Assembly (NCBI GenBank): GCA_002371375.1 | Contig: DFIB01000168.1 | Coordinates: 1 to 11,953, forward strand | From: Mageeibacillus sp. UBA3708 | GTDB taxonomy: Bacteria > Bacillota > Clostridia > Saccharofermentanales > Saccharofermentanaceae | Direction: 5' to 3' | Length of the DNA stretch: 11,953 bases | Part shown: one piece after another, positions 1 through 7,475 of the stretch | Layout: each line of letters starts with the position of its first letter | Position numbering within the stretch: position 1 is the stretch's first letter | Translations under genes and position numbers: made by a program | The notes under the pieces: generated by a model | The model's database searches: none | What the model saw: only the letters and a program-made list of their open reading frames with translations | Told to the model about the DNA's origin: nothing

Positions 1-590
1 GTAAGGCGTACGATTTGACGCTTACGTTTGTTAAGTATGCCGGCCACGGTATCACCCTCCCAATCTCCGACCCTCAGTCGTTTATTTGCTTCCTCAGGAC
101 GAGCTTCGATAGGATTCGAGATAATAATCTTTCCTCTCTTTTCACGCTTGCTTCTTGCTTTCTTTCCCTTGCGTCTAAGCTTCAGGATCAGCCCTCTGCC
201 ATATTCTCCTTTCCGATTGAATTCTCTGTTGTGCAGGGCACGATAGATGGTGCTATAGCTAATTTTGTACTCAGAGTTCTCGTAACTAAGACGTCCTGCT
301 ATTTGTTCCGGAGACCATTGATACAATTCTATCTTTTCTCTAATGGTCTCCTTCAAGCCCTCATTAGAAAGCTTTGTCCGCATACGACACTTTAGTCTTC
401 TGGCTTCATATTTCATCTGAGCTGTTGTTGCCCTGTAGCAAGAGTGGAAAGAATTCCTTTTAATCTCGCGGGAAATTGTCGATTTACTCCGACCTAGGTA
501 ATTGGCGATCCAGGAGATATCAAATCCGTGTGATAACCATATCATTATCATTTCTCTTTCCATTGGTGTAAGATGGTGGTAGTTGCTCAT
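1..590 (-). CDS. IS30-family transposase, N-terminal part (partial)
   Basis: This is the first 196 codons of a DDE transposase that would cut and join the ends of its element; the rest lies beyond the left edge, and family members usually have about 320-350 residues. Residues 7-46 form the N-terminal helix-turn-helix (LTPMERE start, GRSKSTISREIKRN end), typical of IS30. Residues 92-101 carry WSPEQIAGRL and 113-119 STIYRAL, also family marks. GDWEGDTV at 175-182 contains the first catalytic aspartate (D180); the second D and the E are not in the window. The ATG at 590 follows an AAAGGAG site (597-603) at 6 nt. A minus-strand TATAAT at 632-627 may be its -10 box, but no convincing -35 is seen. 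No stop or frameshift occurs in the visible part. Confidence 0.9.
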   Translation of the reverse strand, partial: MSNYHHLTPMEREMIMIWLSHGFDISWIANYLGRSKSTISREIKRNSFHSCYRATTAQMKYEARRLKCRMRTKLSNEGLKETIREKIELYQWSPEQIAGRLSYENSEYKISYSTIYRALHNREFNRKGEYGRGLILKLRRKGKKARSKREKRGKIIISNPIEARPEEANKRLRVGDWEGDTVAGILNKRKRQIVRL

Positions 591-690
591 AAGGTGCTCC
601 TTTGATGTTTTTAGTTTAGCAACACCATTATATCAAGGGCCCTATGGGCAACTTTTATTCACTGTGGTTGCACTTGACTTGAAAATTCGC
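1..690 (-). mobile_element. IS30-family insertion sequence, 5' part, cut by window edge
   Basis: The transposase reading frame on the minus strand belongs to an IS30-type element whose upstream end lies to the right. The outer boundary is not fixed: the stretch at about 662-690 (minus-strand core TTCAAGTCAAGTGCAACCA) looks like a terminal repeat, but the matching end is outside the window, so the inverted repeat and target duplication cannot be verified. The segment is more AT-rich than the genes from 1105 on, which fits a recent arrival. Confidence 0.6.
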
Positions 691-773
691 CCTCTATAAC
701 AGATGAAGGCGTGGATTTCAAGGTTCTATTCCATAAAACCCGCCCTTTGACACAATCTTTCCTATAGATGTAA

Positions 774-864
774 GAAGACGGATTCTCCGTATGACTAAAA
801 TCAACTTATTGCCCATCGAAGTAGAAATTAACTTTTCACTTCAGCAGACGGATTCTTCGGATAA
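774..864. repeat. near-direct repeat pair, 70 bp apart
   Basis: Positions 774-794 and 844-864 match at about 17 of 21 bases, with an identical 11-base core AGACGGATTCT. The first copy contains a small dyad (ACGGA, 3-nt loop, TCCGT at 778-790); the second has lost part of it. The second copy ends 7 nt before the -35 box at 872, where an operator could sit. They could also be chance or remnants of an older insertion. Confidence 0.45.
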
Positions 865-871
865 TTGATGC

Positions 872-900
872 TTGACAAGAGAATTAAAACCTACTATAAT
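872..900 (+). promoter_or_regulatory. consensus sigma-A promoter for the leader RNA
   Basis: TTGACA at 872-877 and TATAAT at 895-900 are separated by exactly 17 nt, so both hexamers and the spacer match the housekeeping consensus perfectly. Transcription should begin near 906-908. Such a strong promoter ahead of a terminator suggests that control acts on elongation, or that the product is an abundant small RNA. Confidence 0.88.
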
Positions 901-906
901 ACTTCT

Positions 907-1045
907 TGTTAGCAGCGGCTAACTGAATCCCGGGATGAAGTTGACAGCCGCAGCCAACAACCACATTATCAGCTATTCTGATAAGCCATGAGCCATAATT
1001 CGAGCAACCTCGGGACTGATCTTCCCGGGGTTGTTCTTCTTTGTC
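907..1045 (+). ncRNA. structured leader or small RNA, class not recognised
   Basis: The roughly 140-nt stretch from the predicted start to the terminator has no credible coding content. It can form an outer 6-bp stem GCGGCT/AGCCGC (915-920 with 946-951), a 7-bp hairpin TTATCAG/CTGATAA with loop CTATT (966-984), and a terminator hairpin at 1002-1036. Two upstream segments can pair instead with the terminator's 3' arm: AACAACC (956-962) with GGTTGTT (1029-1035), and CCCGGGA (929-935) with TCCCGGG (1023-1029). Mutually exclusive pairings of this kind are typical of riboswitches and attenuators. I do not recognise the motif of a known riboswitch class, T-box, 6S or SRP RNA. It precedes a cation antiporter gene, so an ion or second-messenger ligand is a fair guess, but a free-standing small RNA is equally possible. 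Confidence 0.55.
1002..1045 (+). terminator. intrinsic terminator or attenuator ahead of the antiporter gene
   Basis: The arms 1002-1015 and 1023-1036 pair over 14 positions including two G-U pairs, with a GC-rich upper part and a 7-nt loop (1016-1022). A pyrimidine-rich tail TTCTTTGT follows at 1037-1044. It ends about 60 nt before the next start codon, so readthrough would be needed for the strong promoter to drive the transporter genes. Confidence 0.75.
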
Positions 1046-1092
1046 ACAAAAAGGTATTATTTGGAACTGCCCACGACGATGGCTTTTAGTAT

Positions 1093-1098
1093 TATAAT
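1093..1098 (+). promoter_or_regulatory. -10 box abutting the antiporter start codon
   Basis: A perfect TATAAT lies 6 nt before the ATG at 1105, so a transcript from it would start at or next to the A of the start codon and be leaderless. No good -35 is found at 16-18 nt (TTGGAA at 1061 is too far). The local AT-richness could produce this hexamer by chance. Confidence 0.35.
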
Positions 1099-1104
1099 TA
1101 TTGC

Positions 1105-2358
1105 ATGAGACTTGCAACTTTATCCGAACAGGAGATAATAACGACACTGATTGCGCTGGCGCTGCTGCTTTTGGCTGCGTTTGTGTGCGGTACACTCGTG
1201 GAGAAGATCAAGGGACCGAGGGTGGTCGGGGAGATCATCGGAGGCATGCTGCTTGGCGGGAGTTGCCTGTTCATACTGGCTCCGGAGCTGTCTGAACAGA
1301 TATTTTTCGCTTATCCGGAAGAGGGGAAGGTGCTCAATATCTTTTACCAGCTTGGGCTGGTGTTCCTGATGTTTTTGTCGGGATACAACACTGATATCAA
1401 GGTGGATAAGTCGAATGTGAAGACTATCGGTCTTGTTTTCACCGGGGCGACCATCCTGCCGATGGCAGGGAGTATTCCTTTCATTGGGATGTTCAGGGAG
1501 AGCTTTATCGGGAGCATTAATAATGAGTTCTCGTACAGTCTTGTTTTTGCGATAGGAGTGGCGATCACGTCTATACCCGTAATATCTAAGATCTTCTTTG
1601 ATATGGGGATCATGAATACGAAGTTCTCAAATACGGTGCTGACTGTATCGACCTTCCAGGATCTGTGTCTGTGGGTGCTGCTCAATGTGGCTACGAGAAC
1701 GGCGCAGTCAGGGGAGATAAAGCTCGGCGAGATGCTGGTAATCGTATCAGTGACGATCGGTATATTTATTGCGATTGCGGTGATATCCAAGTTCATCAGA
1801 CAGATCAGGGGAGAGTGGAAGGCCAATACTTTTTACACGCTGAGCTTTGTGATACTGCTCATGACTTGCGGAGCTCTGTATATTCTCGGGATCAACATCA
1901 TGTATTCGGCTTTCGTTGTAGGGTATCTGATCAAGGCTGTATTCGGGACGGCAGAGAATACAAAGAACCGTATGCATTTCCTGGAGAATATTGCATTCTC
2001 GTTCTTCATACCGGTATATTTTGCCCTTGTCGGCATACAACTTAACGTCGTGCACGATTTCTCGCTGCCCAGGTTCCTGCTGTTCTTTGTGATTGCCTTC
2101 GGACTGGAGTTCGCGGGAACGTGGCTTCTCCTTCTGCCGTCGGGCCTGAAGATGAGCACGAAGATGAACTTCGCGATCACTATGAATGCACGCGGAGGTC
2201 CGGGTATCGTTCTTGCAACTGTAGCATATTCGTATAACATCATAAGTCTTGAGTTTTTTACGGTACTGATACTTACAACAATGGTGTCGTCTATGATCGC
2301 AGGTTATTATTTAAGGTGGCAACAGCAAAGAGACGCGAAGGTTTTCGATGAGCTGTGA
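1105..2358 (+). CDS. CPA2-family monovalent cation/proton antiporter
   Basis: An integral inner-membrane protein of 417 residues, predicted to exchange Na+ or K+ for protons. It has about 11-12 hydrophobic segments from residue 11 to 403, the usual size of the transport core, with no C-terminal TrkA/RCK domain. Family marks are the LVFLMFLSG segment at 85-93, the TSIPVISKIFFDMGIMNT stretch at 155-172, FQD at 184-186 (central acidic site with Q rather than N before D, as in KefB/CHX-type members), FFIPVYFALVGIQLN at 300-314 and NARGG at 361-365. No ribosome binding site precedes the ATG; either the mRNA is leaderless from the -10 box at 1093, or a later non-ATG start after AGGAG at about 1130 is used. 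It overlaps the next gene by 11 nt, so the two should be co-translated. The ion specificity cannot be read from sequence. Confidence 0.85.
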   Translation: MRLATLSEQEIITTLIALALLLLAAFVCGTLVEKIKGPRVVGEIIGGMLLGGSCLFILAPELSEQIFFAYPEEGKVLNIFYQLGLVFLMFLSGYNTDIKVDKSNVKTIGLVFTGATILPMAGSIPFIGMFRESFIGSINNEFSYSLVFAIGVAITSIPVISKIFFDMGIMNTKFSNTVLTVSTFQDLCLWVLLNVATRTAQSGEIKLGEMLVIVSVTIGIFIAIAVISKFIRQIRGEWKANTFYTLSFVILLMTCGALYILGINIMYSAFVVGYLIKAVFGTAENTKNRMHFLENIAFSFFIPVYFALVGIQLNVVHDFSLPRFLLFFVIAFGLEFAGTWLLLLPSGLKMSTKMNFAITMNARGGPGIVLATVAYSYNIISLEFFTVLILTTMVSSMIAGYYLRWQQQRDAKVFDEL

Positions 2359-3493
2359 TGAGAAGGATCATATGAAGAATACAATAGCAGATAACAGAGA
2401 GAAGATAATAGTAAGGACGAGCATTATCGGTATCATCACAAATGTGATGCTTGCCGCGTTCAAGGCGGTAATCGGTCTCGTCAGCAATTCAATCGCCATA
2501 GTCATGGATGCGGTCAACAATATATCGGATGCGGGAAGCTCGCTCATAACGATAATAGGAACGAAGCTGGCGGGGAAAGAGCCGGATAAGAAGCACCCCT
2601 TCGGGTACGGGCGTATTGAATATCTGAGCGCGATGATAATATCTGTCATCGTGCTCTACGCAGGCGTTACATCGCTCGTCGAGTCGGTAAAGAAGATAAT
2701 CAATCCTGATGTGCCTGACTATTCGACTGTATCACTGGTGATAATCGGTGTGGCCGTCGTGGTCAAGATAGTGCTCGGAAGATACGTCAAGGGTGTGGGT
2801 AAAAAGCAGAATTCCTCATCGCTGGTAAATTCCGGCGAGGACGCGACACTTGATTCGGTAATATCTGCTGCGACACTCGTGGCGGCTGCGGTATATCTGT
2901 TATCAGGGATCTCGCTGGAAGCCTGGCTCGGTGCCGTTATATCACTTGTGATCATCAAGTCCGGATTTGAGATGCTCAGGGAGACAATATCGCAGATCCT
3001 TGGAGAGACAGGTGATCACGATCTTGCAGTGAGCATCAAGTCCACGGTCACATCATTCCCGGACGTTCAGGGAGCGTATGATCTTGTACTTAACAATTAC
3101 GGACCTGATACGTGGAACGGTTCGATACACATAGAAGTTCCGGATACATATTCGGCAGATCAGCTCGATCAGCTCATAAGAGAAATACAGGAAGCGGTAT
3201 TTGCAAAACACCGCGTTATTCTGACGGCAGTCGGAGTATACTCCGTCAATACACAGGACGACGGTATCATTAAGACAAAGGAACACGTCAGGGACATAGT
3301 TTTGTCTCATCAGCATGTGCTCCAGATGCACGGGTTCTATATGGTCAGGGAGAAAAAGAGCATGAGGTTCGACATCGTCATCAGCTTCGATGCCAGGGAC
3401 CGCAAGGCCGTGTATCAGGAAGTTCTGGAACATGTTCAGAAGGAATACCCCGGCTATGATCTTCAGATAGCGATGGACACAGATCTCGCATAA
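2348..3493 (+). CDS. cation diffusion facilitator (CDF) metal exporter, Mn-type ligand set
   Basis: A 381-residue inner-membrane divalent metal/proton antiporter. Six membrane segments lie at about 22-215, followed by a soluble ferredoxin-like domain (about 220-300) and a second, similar C-terminal stretch (about 305-381), so the tail is longer than in YiiP-like proteins. The transport-site positions are N57 and D61 in TM2 and D165 and D169 in TM5. This N-D-D-D set resembles manganese exporters of the MntE type rather than the D-D-H-D set of Zn/Fe exporters; the Mn assignment is inference. HPFGYGRIE at 83-91 is the conserved loop. The start at 2348 follows GAAGG (2337-2341) at 6 nt and overlaps the antiporter gene; an ATG at 2372 with AAGGA at 4 nt is an alternative. 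Coupling to a cation/proton antiporter suggests shared ion homeostasis. Confidence 0.87.
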   Translation: MSCDEKDHMKNTIADNREKIIVRTSIIGIITNVMLAAFKAVIGLVSNSIAIVMDAVNNISDAGSSLITIIGTKLAGKEPDKKHPFGYGRIEYLSAMIISVIVLYAGVTSLVESVKKIINPDVPDYSTVSLVIIGVAVVVKIVLGRYVKGVGKKQNSSSLVNSGEDATLDSVISAATLVAAAVYLLSGISLEAWLGAVISLVIIKSGFEMLRETISQILGETGDHDLAVSIKSTVTSFPDVQGAYDLVLNNYGPDTWNGSIHIEVPDTYSADQLDQLIREIQEAVFAKHRVILTAVGVYSVNTQDDGIIKTKEHVRDIVLSHQHVLQMHGFYMVREKKSMRFDIVISFDARDRKAVYQEVLEHVQKEYPGYDLQIAMDTDLA

Positions 3494-3504
3494 GGTGGTA
3501 TAAT
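3474..3504 (+). promoter_or_regulatory. possible extended -10 promoter before the cyclic-di-GMP gene
   Basis: TGGTATAAT at 3496-3504 is a TG-extended perfect -10 box overlapping the end of the CDF gene. A poor -35 (TGGACA, 3474-3479) sits 19 nt upstream. Transcription would start near 3511 and give a leader of about 55 nt before the start codon, whose AGGAGG is at 3555-3560. This could uncouple the regulatory gene from the transporter genes. Confidence 0.45.
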
Positions 3505-3566
3505 TAAAAGATATCACACAGTTTTGATAAGAAGCAGGCATACCAGGCCACGTAAGGAGGCATTAC

Positions 3567-6500
3567 ATGGCAACACAGGATAGTATTTTCAGAAAGATAT
3601 CTGAAGCACTGCTGATGGACTATTCCAGCATATACTATGTTAATGCTGTCACAAATGCATATTTCTGGTATTCAGTGAATCCCGAATTCCATTCGCTCAA
3701 TCTCGAACAGGGAGGCGATGATTTCTTCAGGAACATAATACGTGACTGTAAGAAGGTGGTATACGAGGAAGATCAGCACATATTTATCGAGGACATACAG
3801 AAGGACAATCTTCTGAGTGCCATGAACAAGGGCAACATGCAGAATGTCAAATACCGCCTGATGATCAACGGCGTGCCGGTATGGCACTCGCTCAGGATGA
3901 TAAGAGGCCTTGATGAGAATGCCGATTATTTTATCCTCGGAGTCATCAATATTGATGATGAGTACCGCCGTCGCGAGGCGGGGAAGGAGACTGCACGCCA
4001 GAAGGAGATCTACAACCAGATCACGGCAAGCCTGGCACGTCAGTATGACACGCTGTATTACATCGACATAGAGACAAGCACTTATGTGGAGATATCATCC
4101 ACGGATGAGTATAAGAAGCTGAATGTCCCCGCAACGGGAAGTGATTTCTTTGCAGAGAGCAGAAGGAGCATACGTAAGTTCGTACATCCGGAAGATCAGG
4201 AGAAGGCCCTCGGATGTCACTATAAGGATGTAATGCTCAGCAATCTCGAGCACCGCAATTCCTTCTCGGTTGCCTACCGTCTTGTGGTAGATGATCAGGT
4301 AAGGCATATCAGGCATACGGAGATCATGGCCGGTGACAGGAAGCATATCATCGTCTGTATAAAGAATATCGATGAAGAGGTCAGGGCGAGACTCGAACTG
4401 ACGGAGATAAGACAGAAGAGTGCAACTTATTCGCAGATCGCAGAGAGTCTGGCATCCCATTATGACATGATCTATTACGTGGACATCGACACGGATTATT
4501 ATTACGAATATGCTACGCACAGGCTGTACGGTGAATTGGAGATACAGGAGGAAGGCGGTGACTTCTTCGGTACATCGATCAGAAATGCCGACAGGCTCAT
4601 ATACCCTGAGGATGTAGACAGACTGAAGCTGTTCCTCGACAAGGACAATCTCATAACACAGCTGGAGAGCAACAGGCAGCTCGTGGAGGACTACAGGATG
4701 TCCATAGACGGCAGAGATCCGCAGTATACCAGGATGACTGTCAGATGGTCCTCCGACAAGTCGCATCTGATTATATGCATCGAGAACCGCGAAGAGGATG
4801 TGAAGCGTGAGAAGGAGCATCTTATGGCTCTCAACACGGCTAACGAGATGGCCAGAAGGGACAGCCTTACCGGAACAAGGAACAAGACTGCATACCATGA
4901 ATTCGAGAAAGATCTTCAGTCGGTCATCGACGGCGATTCCAATGAGATGTTCGGCATAATACTGTGCGATCTGAATGATCTCAAGATCATAAATGATACG
5001 CAGGGTCACAAGGCAGGCGATGATTATATCAAGGAAGCCTGTAAGATAATATGCCGCGTGTTCTCCCACAGTCCGGTGTTCAGGATCGGCGGCGATGAGT
5101 TCGTTGTAATCCTGAGGGGGCAGGATTTTGCAATGCGTGAAGACCTTATTCTCACATTGAAGAAACAGGTCGAGGAGAATCTCAGAGTCGGCGTAGGCCC
5201 CGTCATCGCTGCGGGCATGTCTTATTATCAGCCGGATATCGACAGTAAGGTGGATGACATATTCAAGCGTGCCGACAGCCGCATGTATGAGGATAAGGCA
5301 CATCTTAAGGAACAGAAGCTCCTGCGTGAGAGTCATTCGCTCAAAGAGAAGGCAAATATCAAGATGATCACGGATGACAGGAGGAAGATGCTGGATTCTC
5401 TGTACAAATCATATGACGTAGTGTCTGAGGGAACTTATGTATTCCTCTGCGACATGAAATATGATTTATCCAGATGGTCCAAAAACGCAGTGGACAAATA
5501 CGGACTTCCTTCCGAGTATATGTATGGTGCCGGAGACATCTGGGAGAACTGTATCCATCCTGATGACCGCCAGGCATATCACAAGGGCATAGAAGAGATC
5601 TTTATGGGCAATTCAGCCGGACATGATATGCAGTACCGTGCCAGAAGACGTGACGGTGAATATGACGTATGCACGTGCAGAGGCGTTGTCATAAGAGATC
5701 TTCTCGGAGAACCGGATTACTTCGTCGGAACGATTCGCAATCACGGTCTGCAGGGTCATATAGACACATTGACGGGGCTTCGGAACCAGTACGGGTTCTT
5801 TGAGGATCTTGACAGCTACATCAACAGACAGGCCTCGATCAATGTCATTGTTGAAGGCATCAGCAAATTCTCTGAGATAAATGAGGTGTACGGATATCAT
5901 TTCGGCAACCGTGTCCTGCAGCTCTTTGCCAGGAAGATCTTTGAGACGACCGGCAATACGGGAACCTGTTACAGGATAGACGGAACCAAATTCGCGATGA
6001 TCAGCAATACCCTGTCCATGGAGGAGATAAGAGAGAAGTACAGGGCATTCCGCAACTTCTTCCGTGAAGCGTTCAGGGTGGATGACAGGAGCATCATGCT
6101 CGAGGTAAACTGCGGAGCTCTGGAGATCAACCATTTCGATTTCGATTCGCAGACGGCGTATGCCTGCCTTAACTTCGCATACGGTGAATCCAAGTCACAT
6201 CATCAGGGCGACCTTGTCCTGTTCTGTAACGATCTTAACGATGACAACAGACAGAGGATTGAGAAGCTCCATGCGATAAGATCATCTATCATGCACGGGT
6301 ACAGAGGGTTCTACCTGATGTATCAGCCTGTCGTTGATGCTCATACGGAGAAGATGACGGGAGCCGAGGCACTTCTCCGGTGGAAGAACGATACATACGG
6401 AACTGTTCCGCCGGATCAGTTCATTCCGCTTCTTGAATCGGATCCTCTGTTCCCCGAGCTCGGCGAGTGGATCATAAGGGAAGCCGTACTGGCGGCAAAG

Positions 6501-7046
6501 AGGATCCTTAAGGATCATCCCGATTTTATCATCAACATAAATCTGTCATATACGCAGATTGAGAAGCCTGATTTCACCGACATGGTATTCCGCATTATCG
6601 AAGAGATCGGATATCCGCCGCAGCATCTGTGCTTTGAGGTCACTGAGCGGTGCAGGCTCCTGGATATCGAGCTTCTCAAGAACGTCACGGCCAAGCTCAA
6701 GGCAAGGGGCGTGTTCATAGCGCTGGACGACTTCGGAACGGGATTCTCTTCGATCGGGATCGTCAAGGAACTCCCCTTTGACATCATCAAGATCGACAGG
6801 GAATTTGTCAGGAAGATCGAGGAAGATGACGTTGACAGGGAACTTATCAAGCACTTTGCCGGCCTTGCCACGCTCTTCGGTGCCAAGGTCTGCGTCGAGG
6901 GCATCGAGACGCAGGGGATGCGCAATATCCTTCAGAGATACCATGTGGAAAGCTTCCAGGGATACTATTATGCAAAACCTCTCATGCTCGACAGGTTTGT
7001 TGAATGGGCGGAAGATAAGGGGTCTGCCAAAACGCCGGTAAAGTGA
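3567..7046 (+). CDS. bifunctional cyclic-di-GMP cyclase/phosphodiesterase, PAS3-GGDEF-PAS-GGDEF*-EAL
   Basis: A 1159-residue protein with no signal peptide or membrane segment, so probably cytoplasmic. Order: three homologous PAS-like modules (about 5-130, 145-275, 288-415), each opening with a Y-Y-hydrophobic strand and holding a G(G/S)DFF-type turn and a final isoleucine-rich strand before a charged helix; a first GGDEF domain (about 428-590) with DSLTG from 432, LNDLKIIND, GHKAGDD and GGDEF at 508-512; a PAS_3-like module (about 610-725); a second GGDEF-like domain (about 730-890) whose signature is RIDGTKF at 803-809 and so inactive; and an EAL domain (about 912-1150). The first GGDEF lacks the RxxD inhibitory site (FSHS there). 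The EAL domain keeps EALLRW (E934), the NINLS asparagine, FEVTER, DDFG (1054-1057), KID, VEGIET and QGYYYAKPL, as expected of an active enzyme. An AGGAGG site lies 6 nt before the ATG. Both activities are inferred from motifs. Confidence 0.93.
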   Translation: MATQDSIFRKISEALLMDYSSIYYVNAVTNAYFWYSVNPEFHSLNLEQGGDDFFRNIIRDCKKVVYEEDQHIFIEDIQKDNLLSAMNKGNMQNVKYRLMINGVPVWHSLRMIRGLDENADYFILGVINIDDEYRRREAGKETARQKEIYNQITASLARQYDTLYYIDIETSTYVEISSTDEYKKLNVPATGSDFFAESRRSIRKFVHPEDQEKALGCHYKDVMLSNLEHRNSFSVAYRLVVDDQVRHIRHTEIMAGDRKHIIVCIKNIDEEVRARLELTEIRQKSATYSQIAESLASHYDMIYYVDIDTDYYYEYATHRLYGELEIQEEGGDFFGTSIRNADRLIYPEDVDRLKLFLDKDNLITQLESNRQLVEDYRMSIDGRDPQYTRMTVRWSSDKSHLIICIENREEDVKREKEHLMALNTANEMARRDSLTGTRNKTAYHEFEKDLQSVIDGDSNEMFGIILCDLNDLKIINDTQGHKAGDDYIKEACKIICRVFSHSPVFRIGGDEFVVILRGQDFAMREDLILTLKKQVEENLRVGVGPVIAAGMSYYQPDIDSKVDDIFKRADSRMYEDKAHLKEQKLLRESHSLKEKANIKMITDDRRKMLDSLYKSYDVVSEGTYVFLCDMKYDLSRWSKNAVDKYGLPSEYMYGAGDIWENCIHPDDRQAYHKGIEEIFMGNSAGHDMQYRARRRDGEYDVCTCRGVVIRDLLGEPDYFVGTIRNHGLQGHIDTLTGLRNQYGFFEDLDSYINRQASINVIVEGISKFSEINEVYGYHFGNRVLQLFARKIFETTGNTGTCYRIDGTKFAMISNTLSMEEIREKYRAFRNFFREAFRVDDRSIMLEVNCGALEINHFDFDSQTAYACLNFAYGESKSHHQGDLVLFCNDLNDDNRQRIEKLHAIRSSIMHGYRGFYLMYQPVVDAHTEKMTGAEALLRWKNDTYGTVPPDQFIPLLESDPLFPELGEWIIREAVLAAKRILKDHPDFIININLSYTQIEKPDFTDMVFRIIEEIGYPPQHLCFEVTERCRLLDIELLKNVTAKLKARGVFIALDDFGTGFSSIGIVKELPFDIIKIDREFVRKIEEDDVDRELIKHFAGLATLFGAKVCVEGIETQGMRNILQRYHVESFQGYYYAKPLMLDRFVEWAEDKGSAKTPVK

Positions 7047-7082
7047 TAGAATTGTCTTATTAACTTTTGGAGGCTTTTGCAG

Positions 7083-7454
7083 ATGAAGATAACAACATTC
7101 AATCCACAGATCATTACAACGAAGGCAAATGACATCATAACTGTATTCGAAGATCTCGGATTTACCAGATCACACAGAAAGACCGGCATCGGTGAGAGGA
7201 ATGTGGATGCTGTGGTTATGGAGGATGCGAACGGATTCAAGATGGATATCTCGCAGGTCAGCGAGCTCCCCAGGGAAGCGATCACCGCTATCAGGATGAA
7301 TGTTGATGATTTCGATGAGGCATACAAGATCCTTGAGAGTCACGGGTTCAGGAATATCTACGGTGACCGCACGGCAGACACGGGGTCGTCCAGATCGGCA
7401 GTCCTGTTCTCATCATCGGGTATTGCTATCAACCTCATTCAGCACATCAAATAA
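7083..7454 (+). CDS. VOC-fold (glyoxalase/bleomycin-resistance-like) protein
   Basis: A 123-residue soluble protein resembling the vicinal-oxygen-chelate superfamily, which includes glyoxalases, dioxygenases and drug-binding proteins. The pattern is an opening strand with PQII, a helix with the FEDLGF turn (22-27), a long beta sheet with VDAVVMEDANGFKMDI (41-56), then a second beta-alpha unit with IRMNVDDFDEAYKILESHGF (70-89) and a final SGIAINLIQH strand (112-121). This is the length of a single two-module chain. The substrate and metal dependence cannot be told; the usual His/Glu ligands are not evident at the expected places, so it may bind rather than catalyse. The ATG at 7083 has GGAGG (7069-7073) at 9 nt; a TTG at 7077 would be only 3 nt from it and is less likely. 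It follows the cyclic-di-GMP gene by 36 nt, without a terminator. Confidence 0.75.
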   Translation: MKITTFNPQIITTKANDIITVFEDLGFTRSHRKTGIGERNVDAVVMEDANGFKMDISQVSELPREAITAIRMNVDDFDEAYKILESHGFRNIYGDRTADTGSSRSAVLFSSSGIAINLIQHIK

Positions 7455-7475
7455 GCAATACTGCAGGGTAGTATC

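Noticed and set aside
15..395. 126-codon plus-strand open frame
   Set aside because: It is the complement of the IS30 transposase frame, whose protein matches a known family.
747..768. TTGACA at 747 with TATAGA at 763 as a promoter
   Set aside because: The spacer is only 10 nt, too short for sigma-A polymerase.
935..991. 18-codon leader peptide in the structured RNA
   Set aside because: It has no ribosome binding site before the ATG and no run of regulatory codons; the segment is better explained by base pairing.
884..1195. 103-codon minus-strand open frame over the leader region
   Set aside because: It covers the promoter, leader RNA and the antiporter start, and its protein resembles no family I know.
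4095..5336. 413-codon open frame on the minus strand
   Set aside because: It lies antisense within the cyclic-di-GMP gene, has no recognisable domain or ribosome binding site, and follows the codon periodicity of the real gene.
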